A stretch of DNA of 64,000 nt from the NCBI GenBank assembly GCA_903813345.2, contig CAIIXF020000009.1, positions 38,683,759 to 38,747,758 on the forward strand, given 5' to 3'. Source of the DNA: Owenia fusiformis. Taxonomy: Eukaryota; Annelida; Polychaeta; Sabellida; Oweniidae. Below are positions 23,815-35,640 of this stretch, in pieces; within the stretch, counting starts at the first letter, position 1, and every line of letters begins with the position of its first letter. The notes under the pieces were generated by a model, which had not been told where the DNA came from, searched no databases, and saw only the letters and a list, made by a program, of their open reading frames with translations. The translations under genes were made by a program, and so were the position numbers.

Positions 23815-26575
23815 TGCCAGGTATAGTCAGTCTATACCAAAAGTATACTAAAAGTATACCTTGTTGATAGGTCTATACTGATACCAGACTGATACCATAC
23901 CAATTAATAGGTATATATACTGAATATAGATCTGTAAATAGGTATGAAGATACTGAATATACCGAAAGTATACCTGTTTTACTTATGATTTTCAATAGCA
24001 TACTGAAAGCATACTAGCGAGATCAATAGTGCAAGAAAACAGGCAAATAGTTCCTTCATGGAACGAAGCATGAAACTTTCCACATATCATCAGAATACCA
24101 TTCCCTTTGATTTAAGAGCCAGAGCCATTTTTGTGGTCCACTAGAATGATCAAAAAATAGTAAGTACCCCCTCCCACCAAATCCCATGGGGTGGGGAGAT
24201 ATAGGAATATTTTTTTCATAAAGAAATGTCTTTGAATATGGTCATACTACAGTTTTGGTGTGCTATTTTCATGGTAAAGAAATTTTGCAAACATAACAAG
24301 ATGACTTATCATTGATTTCCATCATTTTTAAAGACTAATCATGGGCGACGCCCACTTTTCATACCTTGAACATTTAGATTATTAAATCTCTATTATGGGT
24401 TGAAAAAATGAATGTAATTCAGTTTTCTGGATAACACCAGATACCTTTTTGATGTTAGGTGCTATAATTAATCTTAGCATTTGACTTTTTAAAGGCTTAC
24501 ACCATAGCACAACCCTGTTTAGAAGAAGAAAGCAAGCAACAAATGTCCCAGATCTACAACATGTATCCACTATTCTATGTACATGTATGTCGAGTCTCTA
24601 TTTTCTCCTGAAGAGAACCTATGCTACAGATACAACTTTCCAGAATTTAGATGATGATGTGCTTAAACAGTTTGATGAATGGTGTGCTGACCCAGTGCCT
24701 AAACAGTTTGATGAAAGGTGTGCTGACCAACAGAATGTACAAGTCTTTAAGTTTTGGTTTCCGATTATTTGAATCGAAATACTGTGCCTTAACTAAGTGT
24801 GGGCTATCAGAGAGGGAAATTTCCCTCTTTATCTCCAGTCAATTAGCAATCTTATCACCTGTTTTTTTGTTTTTTGACCTTGTCAATATGCTTGCTGAGT
24901 ACCAGTTCAGCATATCATAAGAACTCAAAGTTCAAAAATGGATAGCTTTTGGAAAAGTAAAAAATTAGAGATATCTCACTTCTCATGAAATTGCAGCTGC
25001 CCTTTGACATGGTAGGACTATGTGTCTCCCCTTATTTCATGCCCCAACAGGTTCAGACACTATATCTGGATTCCAATCATTGAACGTTTTGTTGTGATTT
25101 TATACAATAGAGACAACAATGAAATAACTGTAAATGCTGCAAGACAAGAAATGTTCACAAATGAACTATTTTTGCACTATTGATCTCGCTATACCAAACA
25201 AACTCTGATAAATACTGAATATACTGAAAGCATACCAGTTTTACTTATGATTTTCAATAGTATACTGAAAGCATACCAAATAAACTCTGATAAATAATGA
25301 TTAGACTGAACGTATACCAGTTTTACTTTATCATTTTATAATATAAACGGCAAATGCAAAATTCATGATAAAACTATAACTCAACAATTATTCATATGTA
25401 AGTTCTATTTTATGACCTTTTGTTTCCACAACCTGTCCTACCAGACTAGGTGGCAGGGGAGCATTCCTGCTCATAATTACATTGAATGTTTTATACATTG
25501 AAAACACAAAAAATGAGAGAAAGATATGAAAGATACAGTCATAGTAAAATTTAAAAAAGAAATACAGTTAAAATTTGAAAATTAAAACTTTGCATCAAAA
25601 ATACATCATGGATAAAACTTGAATATAGTTAAAGAGGCAACAAGGACTGTAGAGAGAAAATTCGAAAATTTTTATTTTTTCTGAGCTATCAGATCAATAT
25701 TTGGCTTAACATCTTCTTGGACATACCTTTTTTCTTAAAATGTATGGATAAACTATCAATTTCAACATTAAGAAGTGTAAATTCAGTTCAAAGCTTCTAT
25801 AAAGGGAGTCCCACTTATAGATTTTTAACATCCATCATGTTTCAAGAGGAATATCAGCTGAAATAATGTTCATCCAGGGGGTTTCTTTGGAGAAAATAAA
25901 AATATATGTTAGTCTTGATGAAATATCCAAACTTAAATATATTTTGACACTGGTCGATGATCGTTGAATGGCCCCACTGCACTAATTGTTGCACCTTTAA
26001 TATAAGAATATTAATTTATTTGTGGTATGTCTTTTAGAAGTCTTCATAATCCTGCATCTAATTAATTAGATAATGTAATGCTAGAAAATAAGACTGCTAT
26101 CCAAATTACATGTACTAATTTTTCTCATCTGCAGAATGATTTAAAATTTAAGGTATCTCATTGGTAGAGTTATATTCATCCATATCAGTCTACAGACTGA
26201 CATATCAAGACTGTCAGTATAGACTAAATGTTGACCTATAGGTATATACTGCTACCATACTGAAAGTATACCTATACGTATATACTGAATGTATACCCAT
26301 TGGTATATACTGAAATTATACTGAAACCACACTGGTATGTATATACTGAAAGTATACTGAATGTATACACATTGGTTTATACTGAAAGTATACTGAAACC
26401 ATACTGGTAGGTCTAATTACCATAATTGAAACATACCTGTCAATGGAATCATAACATGGGACATATACTGAAAGTATACTGAAACTAGACTAAAAGTTGA
26501 CCTGTCAGTATAGACTGAAAGTATACCTGTCAGTATATACTGACCATACCTGGCAATGGGCTGGGAAGGGCTGAT
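23815..26575. mobile_element. 2.76-kb element with inverted ends, inserted in SINE copy A
   Basis: Left end CCCAGCCTATTGCCAGGTAT and right end complementary to CCCAGCCCATTGCCAGGTAT. Sub-terminal DNA is dense in TATACTGAAAGTATACC-like motifs (23835-24010 and 25190-26540). Comparison with the uninterrupted SINE at 28271-28290 fixes the insertion point and suggests a 2-bp AA duplication. The layout resembles CACTA-type elements but the termini are not CACTA. The middle (24100-25150) has no recognisable coding sequence. Confidence 0.75.
25629..26000. mobile_element. TTAA-flanked MITE, copy 2 (inverted relative to 8667)
   Basis: Bounded by TTAA (25629-25632, 25997-26000), ends TTAAAGAGGCAACAAGG and the complement of TTAAAGGTGCAACAA. 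It is the reverse complement of most of 8667-9011, and is nested in the 2.76-kb element. Confidence 0.78.
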
Positions 26576-26833
26576 GTGAAAAAGTCACTCCACCCTGGTG
26601 GAAATCGAACCCACAGCCTCCCGATTACATGTAAGGTGCTCTACCACTTGAGCTACGGAGCTGACTGACTCTCTCACATCAACATTGCATAAATGGCATC
26701 ACAGCCATGACTTACTTGCCCAGTCTCCTGGACCCATTATGAAGTTTACCTGTCTTTCCAGGTTGTCAATCACCCTATTCATGATGTCACATGGTCTCTC
26801 CCATGTGCCATTCCCCAAAGGAGAAATTATTAG

Positions 26834-28251
26834 TTAAGCTACGTTCACACCAATGGCGCTTTGATGGCGCTTCAAAGCGGCTTGTAAAGCGGCACCAAAG
26901 CGTAACAAAGTTTGATTAAAGCGTCGGGGTCGTAATAGGTAGTAGAACAGCTCGGAGTTAAGCGGGGTATTCGGCAAGATCACTAAAAATGTAAACTGTT
27001 CAAGCTACGTTCGCACCAACGGCGCTTTGATGGCGCTTTAAAGCAGCTTGTAAAGCGGCACCAAAGCGTAACAAAGCTTGATTAAAGCGTCGGGGTCGTA
27101 ATAGGTCGTAGAAAAGCTCGGAGTAAAGCGGGATAATCGGCAAGAGCGCCAAAAAATGTTAAACTGTTTAAACATTTTGGGCGCTCTGTTACGAATTGAT
27201 TGAAGCGCCAAGAGCGTATAAAAGCTTAACAAACCGTAACAAAGCTCAACAAAGCTTGACTCAAAGCGTAGGAAAGCCATACAGAGCTTGGTTCAAAGCG
27301 GGGACCCCAGTCTATTCACGGTCTGTTACCACTTGACACGCTTCGTTAAGATGTCTCAAGATTTGCTACGATCTGGCATGAAGATCTGACACGAGGTCAG
27401 ACACTTTCATCAATATCTGACACTCTTTGTTACACTTTCATGAGAGACTCTCAAGCTTTCCAACGAATTGAGACGCTTTAATCAAGGATTGAAACGCTTT
27501 GCTGTACGCTTGACAAGTTTCCACACGCTATATCACGCCGTGCGACAAACGTCATGTCTTCTTCAGATAGGTCATGCTCTGGTCCATCTGGAATTTCTGG
27601 ATCTCGTTGTTCTGCCATCGTGTTCTCGAGTCAAAGATGCAATGGTTTTATGGATCTACTGCATCTTTATATAGTCATTGGATCAAAAGCGGCATGGAAT
27701 CGGCGATCTCGACATTTTCCAATGCGTGACAGAGCTTAACAAAGCGTAACAATGCACAACAGAGTTTTGCAATCGTATCAGAGCCTGATTTAAAGCGTCA
27801 TGATCGCATCAAAGCGTAATAATGCTTATCAAAGCGTGATTTCAAGCGTAACAAAGCCTGATCAAAGCGGGATCAAAGCGTGGGGAACCTTTTAGAGCTA
27901 TGTTAAGATTTCATATGCTTTGGATCAAGCTTTTCTGAGCTTTGTTACGGTTTGTTAAGCTTTGATACGCTCTCGGCGCTTAATCGATTCGTAACAGAGC
28001 GCCCAAAATTTTTAAAAAGTTAAAAATTTTTTGGCGCTCTTGCCGAATATCCCGCTTTACTCTGAGCTTTTCTACGACCTATTACGACCCCGACGCTTTA
28101 ATCAAGCTTTGTTACGCTTTGGTGCCGCTTTACAAGCCGCTTTAAAGCGCCATCAAAGCGCCATTGGTATGAAGAAAAATGTCAAAAATGATGGCGCTTT
28201 GCTCGCCGATTTAAAGCGTGGCATTCGCCGTTGGTGTGAACGTACCTTTAA
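26834..28251. mobile_element. TTAA-flanked foldback element rich in AAAGCG
   Basis: TTAA at 26834-26837 and 28248-28251; ends TTAAGCTACGTTCACACC and the complement of TTAAAGGTACGTTCACACC. The left terminal segment is duplicated (26837 and 27002 onward). Long inverted arms of about 300 bp pair 27000-27300 with 27850-28170 (for example GCGTCGGGGTCGTAATAGGT). The motif AAAGCG or GCTTTG recurs every 10-13 bp through most of the element. No transposase; the ORFs across it are by-products of the repeats. Confidence 0.82.
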
Positions 28252-28270
28252 TCTGAAACATAGGACCAAA

Positions 28271-28442
28271 TCCTATGCTAAGGGCTGATGTGAAAAAGTC
28301 ACTCCACCCTGGTGGGAATCGCACCTACAACATCCTGATTACATGTAAGGTGCTCTTCCACTTGAGCTACGGAGCGAACTGACTCTCTCACATCAACATT
28401 GCATATATGGCATCACAGCCATGACTTACATGCTCAGTCCAA
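28271..28442 (-). mobile_element. tRNA-derived SINE, copy B
   Basis: The minus-strand tRNA-like part at 28375-28311 carries TAGCTCAAGTGGAAGAGC and GGTGCGATTCCC. It matches copy A from TGATGTGAAAAAGTCACTCC through CATCACAGCCATGACTTAC. It retains TCCTATGCTAAGGGCTGATG uninterrupted, serving as the empty-site reference for the 2.76-kb insertion. Confidence 0.85.
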
Positions 28443-28614
28443 TGGACCAATTGATTCAATTAACCTTATATTTAGGAGGCCCAATTATGATGGCCATAAT
28501 ATTGACTATCCAGTCTATTACTATTAATCTTAAGTTAATTATAAACTAGCAAACGATGGATCAATGATTCATTTATTTTTCAGTCTCAAAGATGTATGTA
28601 ATAATTTATATATT

Positions 28615-28980
28615 TATCGGGTGTCCCAAAAAAATGAGACACTTTTTGCCAAGTATTTTCTCGGCAATTGATAAACCAAATTTTTTGAAAATTTGTACAA
28701 AGTAGCCCTAGAGTATCGTTAGGAAGGTACAGAAATATGACAAAGATCAGATAAATGTTATGTGAGTACTAAGAAATTCAAGATAGCATGTCAAAATGTC
28801 CCATACCAGAGCAAAACAATGAGAATTTTCATCGCGTTTGTACCAAAAAATTGGAAGAATTTGACAAGTGATTTCTCAGCAATGGATGAGTAAAATTATT
28901 TGAAAACTGTACTTGAGAAACTTTAGGGTATCTTCTGCTCATGCTATGAATATGTATGGGACACCCGATATACATATAAT
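28615..28980. mobile_element. 366-bp TA-flanked MITE (Tc1/mariner type)
   Basis: Ends TATCGGGTGTCCCA and the complementary TGGGACACCCGATA, with TA at both borders. Short inverted similarity only; no transposase remnant seen. Confidence 0.75.
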
Positions 28981-29017
28981 ATTCTACAGAGCTAAATCTA
29001 TGGCATTATGTCTTATC

Positions 29018-29266
29018 AAAAGACTAGTATACAGCAAGTTAGGCCTGCTTTGGACAATTTTGATACATACAGTGTATTGCAGATTTAAATTATTGAATCA
29101 GCCTACTGCACGTTAAGCCTGCTTTGGACAATTTTGATATTTTAACATATTGTGGATTTAAATGCCCTATTTTGAATATTATTTAATTATGTTGTTGTTT
29201 CTATATTTTCCATGAAAAGAATTATTAGTCCTGTAGACTGTTCTCCAAACCAAGACTTGTCTTTTA
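29018..29266. mobile_element. Degenerate copy of the MITE family at 45100
   Basis: Left end AAAAGACTAGT and right end ACTTGTCTTTT. The interior GCCTGCTTTGGACAATTTTGAT occurs twice (a local tandem duplication), and TTCTCCAAACC.AGACTTGTC near the right end matches the copies at 20637 and 45100. Confidence 0.65.
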
Positions 29267-29490
29267 ATCACATGCTATCTTTTGAATGGGTTTTTAATGT
29301 ACATGAATGTAATGCTACTAAAAATATACATGTATAGTAGAGTGATCCCAAGTAAGGACCATTTTAGTGCATTATTAAACACATCTATGCTATTTAATAA
29401 AATGGACACATTAGGTACAATATTAAAAAACACAACTGCCAATACAATACAAAGCTATGTTTGTGATTTGTAAAAACACAGAAATATCAT

Positions 29491-29780
29491 TTACAACCTC
29501 CTTTGCCTCATTATATTAATAACAGTATTTGCTATTGTTCTGCCCAATTTGAAATTCATAATGCAAGAATATTTTGTCAGGAGTGTCACTATAGAGTAAT
29601 TTGATTTTTCAAACAGTTCCATTCTTTGCTGATAATAAAGATTGCATTCTAACAAGATATGCTTCTCATCTTCAACTGTTATTTTGTAACAATTTCGTGC
29701 TCTTTGCAACAATGGAGCTTTTGAATAAGTATACCTTCCTGTTTCTATAAATGTTTGGAGAGTTCCGGATCTGAGTTGTA
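29491..29780 (-). pseudogene. Non-LTR retrotransposon ORF2 C-terminal remnant
   Basis: The minus-strand frame reads LRSGTLQTFIETGRYTYSKA, then RNCYKITVEDEKHILLECNL and YYQQRMELFEKS, ending after IMRQRRL. The pattern C...EDE.H.L..C..Y...R..LF is the cysteine-histidine motif after the reverse transcriptase in many LINEs. It differs from the LINE family at 23014 and 47855. 5'-truncated. Confidence 0.75.
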
Positions 29781-29789
29781 CAAAATAAG

Positions 29790-30721
29790 TGAAATATGAT
29801 ACTTAAAGCAGGGCTAGTAGAATCAAGGCTTATGGTCTTTAAGTTTATCTTGTCTTGAGATTGCTGTCATTAGCTGTGCTAAATATAGTGGTTTCTGAGA
29901 TGAAACATATGCTACTTAAAACGAATTTAAACAGGTAAATTCTAACATAAAGTATGCTCCAAAAGTAACACAAAATTCTTTACCTCCTGGTTCAGTTTGT
30001 ATGGAGTTAAGGTAGAACGTCAGTGTTAATTGCGCACTCAGTTTGCGCATCTGAAATAACTCAGATGTGAGTAGGTAGTTTCACCACCAGGTGGTTCATT
30101 CGGGTCAGATAGTATGGTGGTTAATTACATCTATTTTTAATAATATTAGGGTTTTATATGAATGAAGGAAATATTCAAGAATTTAGAAATATTGTCACAA
30201 CTGTGGTCAGCTATAGCATTAATGTAAATTGGAGTAACACTCAGAGGATTATGAAGGACTTAAAGGCAGAATCAGATCTATAGGGGGTGACAATATTACA
30301 AGCAACATGCATAATTGACCTAGCAATCTATTCCTTACAATATCAAATACAATATCTCCCAAAAGATTCACAATATGTTATAAATTGGTGAAGTTATTTA
30401 TGATTCAAAGTGCAAAAATGGATGAAAAATGTTTAAATTCTCCCAATTAATAAGAATGGTAACCATTCTTATAGAAAAATACTACATTATTGTAAAAATC
30501 TTTCGTTTTCCTTGAATAAAGTGTGCACTTTTGTGATTTTTAGAAAATAGACATGACAAGGAATGACCTGAGCCAAAAATATTCTAAAACTGAAACAATT
30601 TTTTGTTTAGCCTGCTCGCTATCTCTGATTCTCTCTTTAAGGATGTAAATTTTAACAATCAAGCCTTTCTATATTTATCCAAGTATGTTGAAAATATGAG
30701 ACATATGAAGAAGAAAAACTA
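29790..30721. other. Intron DNA without recognised gene
   Basis: AT-rich unique sequence. I see no conserved coding segment, tRNA or clear element ends. Confidence 0.5.
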
Positions 30722-31486
30722 GATAATGGCAACTCCGCGGAGTAGCAAATCCCAACGAACAAAATATCAATTACCGAATTCCAATCAATTATACTCATAA
30801 CTTTGGTTAAAATTGAAAAAATTAGATTTTAGAATTGCGAATTCCTGCAAAGCAGTCATTTTGAATTTTCTGAGGTACAAATCTGAAAAATAATACCATA
30901 ATTGTGATCTACTCCAAAATTCCTTCAATTTGAGTATAATATAGCCATACTTTGAAGGGATCGAAAAGATATTGCGAAATCGTACATTAGACGGCCATTT
31001 TGAATTTTGCGAGGCTCGAATCAGAAAAAAGATACAATATTTGCAATCTACTCTTAATTGCCTTTCATTTGAGTATAATAAAGCTATACTTCAGAAAGAT
31101 CTAAAAATTAGCAAAAATTTCTGTTTTCCTGACCCCCCATTTATGGCCCCTGGGGGTCAGGGTGAAAAACCTGGGATATATGTGAAATAAATAGATGTTG
31201 TAAACATACTACCAAAATTTCAAATAATAATATTTATTATTTTGGTTTAAAATGAAAAACATAAGATGTAAACATAAGATGTTTTTAAACTGGCGGCCAT
31301 CTTAAAAAAATTTTTTTGCGTAAAACTATTTACCAATATACATCTTTCCACCAAATATGAAGAAAATCTGTCGACTAGTATTCGAGTTATCTTCCGGACA
31401 GATGGACGGACTGACTGACTGACTGACTGACGGACGGACGGAGGGCTTCACTATATCCCTACAGAACTTCGTTCGTTGGGATAATA
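30722..31486. mobile_element. Interspersed element ending in a GACG/GACT microsatellite
   Basis: Perfect 12-bp inverted ends ATCCCAACGAAC (30749-30760) and GTTCGTTGGGAT (31471-31482). A microsatellite of GACT then GACG units lies at 31400-31442. Partial relatives occur at 5790-6460, 8638 and 45450-45500, so it is a family. CCAATTTTG-type segments (GGCCATTTTGAATTTTGCGA, AAGCAGTCATTTTGAATTT) repeat inside. Confidence 0.65.
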
Positions 31487-33530
31487 ATGAAGTGCTGCAC
31501 CTTTTAGAGGACAGCATTAATAATTTTGAACTTGTTTTATTAACAGAGTAGATGTAGATCATAGTATATGTAGATATACTTTTTTCACATCTTTATAGAC
31601 ATGTACTTGCTGTGTTTCTTTTTCACGTCTTTATAGGTTTATTTTATTCTTTTTCACATCTTATAGATTAGATGTGAGATTACTGCAGGTTTATGTACTT
31701 ACTGTAGCCTTATATTTTATATTATCACACCTTACTTAACTTTTTGTATTCTTGATTCAATGTATATGTAAATATGTTTTGATTTTGAAAAAAATAATAA
31801 TAAAAAAAATAATAATAAAAAAATAAAAAATTACATCTATTTTTAAGTGGTTCAATTTTTATATAACCCTTATTTATCTAATAATTATGCAAATTCATTT
31901 TTGTTTTCTTCCTTTTCGAACTACAATATGATATCAAACACACTCATGCTGATTTATCAATACCTTAATTTGTTCATTCCAGTCATTAAATACAATGGAA
32001 TAATATTTCTCCACTGATTCATGAATTCAAAGTTGTTCGTTTTTTCTTAAAGGCTCCCTCGCATTATCAACACTGAAGTTCTCTGTTAATCTGTATTTTG
32101 GAAATCTGGGATATTTTTCTTTATAACTGTTTTTTATTATCTGGTTTGATTATGATTAGTTTTTTCAGCTTATGTATAATTGATCAGTTGATATACTGGT
32201 AATTAATGAGATAATTTTATCCTATCATATTTCAAAGAAGAATGTCAGCCTAACAATCATATAATCAATAATAACAATAAATGATAAAGATAAATGATGC
32301 CACCAATGTTAACTTATGCTAACATGGTTCACTAAAAGTGGTAATTTTGTAACCAAAGAACTATATTTGAAATGGACATTTAAGTCCCCAATTATCACGC
32401 CCAGTGATCATGAAAATGGGATGGAGGGGGAGGAGCAGTCAATTTCTGCTAGAAAATTCAACAAATCTCAAGAAACAGTTTCCCATTGAATTTCTGAATG
32501 GATAGCCGCATCGTATGGTAAAATATGTTAGGTCTTCTGAGATTTTTTCTGAACCAATACGCTTCTAAGATATGACATCTATTTAAAAAGGTGCAAGGCC
32601 ATCAATGTGCACAAGTCAATGTTTTTGCTATAATTCAAGCAACAATGGTCTACATGACCTGTAATAAAAACTTGTTAGTAACGTTTTCATAACTAAATTA
32701 ATGCTATTAACTTATTAAAAATAATTTTAAATATAATCGAAAATAATTAAAATGGGACGGAGGGGGGAGCAATATTGTAAATAAGACATGATAAGAGATG
32801 TGACTTGACGTCCAATAATTTTCCCATTTTTTATTCACATCCAGTTTCTTACTTACGAGGCCCAATAAGAAAGTAAGTAACCAACTGCTCTTATTTCTTC
32901 ATACTTTATTCAATCACATTGAAATTTTCAAAGATGTTGCAGAAAATATTAACCTATTAAAGAAAACCCAGGACAATGGGTTAGCGTCAATTCCATTGTT
33001 ATTGCTGTTGCTATGGTGACGATTGTTTTAGGTAGACGGGGCACCCTGTTTTAAGTGGTGTTTGAAGACATGTTGTAATACCTCCAAACATATCAAATTC
33101 ACATGTAAGACTACATTTTAACACATAGTCCTTCAAATTACTCGCCACCAAAGTCAATGTTTCACTCCATCCTTAAATAAGTGCAACATAGCACCATTCA
33201 ATGACTGCAAACTGCCATTGAAAGCTACAGTCAGTTTGGCAATCTTAAGTTAGTTTGACGTCACTTGTAAAATGTCACATCGGTGTTTTTGGTATATGCT
33301 ATGTTCTATATGTAATATTTTGAGTAAAAATCAATCAATTGTCTCCAAATGTTCTCAGAGGGTGTATTATATGCCTAAATTATGCGTGGAAAGTTTCATT
33401 AAGTTTACTTACCTTATACAAAAGTTATTTAAGGGTTTTCTCAATAGGAAAAGACTTTTGATACAGAGGGTAGACAGGTTTTACTGTATGTGTGTGTCAC
33501 TTATTGTGTCTAATCCGACTTATAATCAAT
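31487..33530. other. Intron DNA without recognised gene
   Basis: Contains TTTTTCACATCTTTATAG-type triplets at 31570-31670 and an A-rich AAT tract at 31783-31830 that could be a retroposon tail. GGGATGGAGGGGGAGGAGCA-like motifs occur at 32419 and 32755. No conserved coding segment. Confidence 0.5.
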
Positions 33531-34020
33531 TGCCTATGAGATGTAACACTACAGGCAGCAGAGGCCTTAGTATTGTAGAAGCATATGTTATGCCTATGAG
33601 ATGTAACACTACAGGCAGCAGAGGCCTTAGTATTGTAGAAGCATATGTTATGCCTATGAGATGTAACACTACAGGCAGCAGAGGCCTTAGTATTGTAGAA
33701 GCATATGTTATGCCTATGAGATGTAACACTACAGGCAGCAGAGGCCTTAGTATTGTAGAAGCATATGTTATGCCTATGAGATGTAACACTACAGGCAGCA
33801 GAGGCCTTAGTATTGTAGAAGCATATGTTATGCCTATGAGATGTAACACTACAGGCAGCAGAGGCCTTAGTATTGTAGAAGCATATGTTATGACACTGAG
33901 ATGTAACACTACAGGCAGCAGAGGCCTTAGTATTGTAGAAGCATATGTTATGCCTATGAGATGTAACACTACAGGCAGCAGAGGCCTTAGTATTGTAGAA
34001 GCATATGTTATGACACTGAG
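33531..34020. repeat. 60-bp tandem repeat, 8 nearly identical copies
   Basis: Each unit starts TGCCTATGAGATGTAACACT; copies 1-6 are identical in the printed sequence. Units seven and the partial ninth start TGACACTGAG instead, showing a two-unit duplication at the right edge. With a period divisible by three, both strands remain open (plus strand RCNTTGSRGLSIVEAYVM), which I attribute to the period. Confidence 0.97.
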
Positions 34021-34439
34021 ACAGGAATCACTTTAGAATTATATGATATGGCAGCATCACATTATCACCACTAATCAGCACATCCTCTAGAACAAACATA
34101 CATCTTTGTTTCCATTCTTCCAATCAATATTATTACGAATAAGTCGAAATTGTTAAGTAAGAACTTGTTAATATTGGTTCGAGACAAGTGTGTTTGCAGA
34201 GTGTTGAAATTTATGGATATCATAATCGAAGAGTGGCCTCTTACTCTTAGGTTCATAAATTCTTACATCTTCTGATTAAGTTTTTCTTGGTTCAATAGCT
34301 TGTTATGAAACTAAATTAGGCAAGGGCTCTGCTTCAAGGGGATATGCTATCTAAGGATGAAAATAGTCCTATTTTTTACCTCTGTAGCATTCTGGTTTGA
34401 GTCCCTCTTTATCTAATGCTTGAGAGGGATGTGTATTCC
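34021..34439. other. Intron DNA without recognised gene
   Basis: Unique AT-rich sequence; the 61-codon minus-strand frame at 34071-34256 matches nothing I know. Confidence 0.5.
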
Positions 34440-35640
34440 ATAGGATAGCAGAGCCGTCAGATGGGGGGGTGCGATGGGTGCGACCGCAACCCCCTTTGTC
34501 ACCCCCAAATTAAATTTTTAAAAAGAAATTAAAAAAAATTTTTTTTGCCCAGAAAGCACCAAATAGCGTCGTAAAATTGTAAAATTTTCTAGGGGGAGTG
34601 GTTCACCCCTCACACCCCAAACAAAACTATTGGAAAGTTCTGAATTTGTTTTATGTATTGTCTCAGACACTTTTAAATTGCCCAGACATCATCAAATAGC
34701 TCCTTGATACAAGTTAATGATTCTGGAAGACTAACACTTATTTACTTAGATTTTTCAATTTTTTTTATTGACTCATACCCTTTGAAAGTGCCCAGAACGC
34801 ACCAAATAGCATCTTAAATATGTAAAATTTTCTTCGGAAATAGGCACTTTTAGGCACAGACACTTTTAAAGTGCCCAAACTTCATCGAATAGCACCTTGA
34901 TATTGTAAATTCTGATATGGGGGACAAACACTTGCTCCCCCTTTGGCACCCCAGCCCCACCTCCCCCTCTGGCACCCCTCCCCCCCCCCTTTGACACCCC
35001 CAAAATTTGTGATTGTTTTTCAATGTTTTTATTGACTAATACACTTTAAAAGTGCCCAGAAGCACCAAATATCATCTTTAAATGGTAAAATTTTCTCGAG
35101 AGTTAGCCACCCCTCACATCCCCCACAAAACAAAAGAAAATATTCTGAATTCATGTATTGTCTCAGACATTTTTTAAGTGCCCAGACATCATCAAATAGC
35201 ACCTTGATATGGTCAATGTTTCTGGGGGACAACCCCTTGCTCCCCTACTGGCACCCCACCCAAATTCACCCTCTCATCCTCTTTGACACCCCCAAAAGAA
35301 TTTGAAAAAAATTCACATTTTTCTTATTGACTCATAACGCACAGGCGTACCAGATGGTTGCAAATTCGCTCCAAATACAACTAAATTTCAAAATTTTCCT
35401 GGGGGAGAACACCCAGACCCCCCTGAATGCCCGGTTTTTTATTCACTCAACTCTTATTCCCGTGGTGGTGGCGTACTACTTAGAAACTTACACTTTGAAA
35501 GTCCCCAGAAATCACCAAATAGTATCTCAAAACTGTAAAATTTTCTAGGGGGAGTGGACCACTCCTCACATCCCCCACAAAACAATTGGAACGTTTGTAA
35601 GTTGCATGCATTTGTTAATTCCAAACCAATATAGGGAGTA
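34440..35640. repeat. Degenerate long tandem repeat with C-rich blocks
   Basis: GCCCAGA..GCACCAAATAGCATC recurs near 34548, 34792, 35052 and 35503, and GCCCAGACATCATCAAATAGC near 34680, 34851 and 35178. Between them are CACCCCTCACA and CTTTG.CACCCCC blocks. The spacing is about 240-260 bp and copies are strongly diverged. It begins after CCGTCAGATGGGGGGGTGCG and may be the body of an old transposon. Confidence 0.7.

Larger units (their letters stand above)
23803..26735 (-). mobile_element. tRNA-derived SINE, copy A (split by a 2.76-kb element)
   Basis: On the minus strand 26661-26597 carries TAGCTCAAGTGGTAGAGC (box A) and GGTTCGATTTCC (box B), with a TGT anticodon position, so the head derives from a tRNA, possibly Thr. 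The outer segment ATCCTATGCTAA at 23803-23814 is separated from AAGGGCTGATG at 26576 by the insertion. The intact arrangement is seen in copy B at 28271-28290. Confidence 0.8.

Noticed and set aside
26834-28288. Several ORFs of 60-85 codons rich in Arg and Phe.
   Set aside because: They run through the AAAGCG foldback repeat on both strands and have no independent support.
31783-31830. A-rich AAT tract as a polyadenylated processed gene tail.
   Set aside because: No retroposed coding sequence is visible upstream of it, so it is treated as low-complexity DNA.
33272-34036. 254-codon plus-strand ORF and its antisense partner.
   Set aside because: Most of it is the 60-bp repeat read in frame on both strands. 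The non-repeat N-terminal part shows no recognisable domain.
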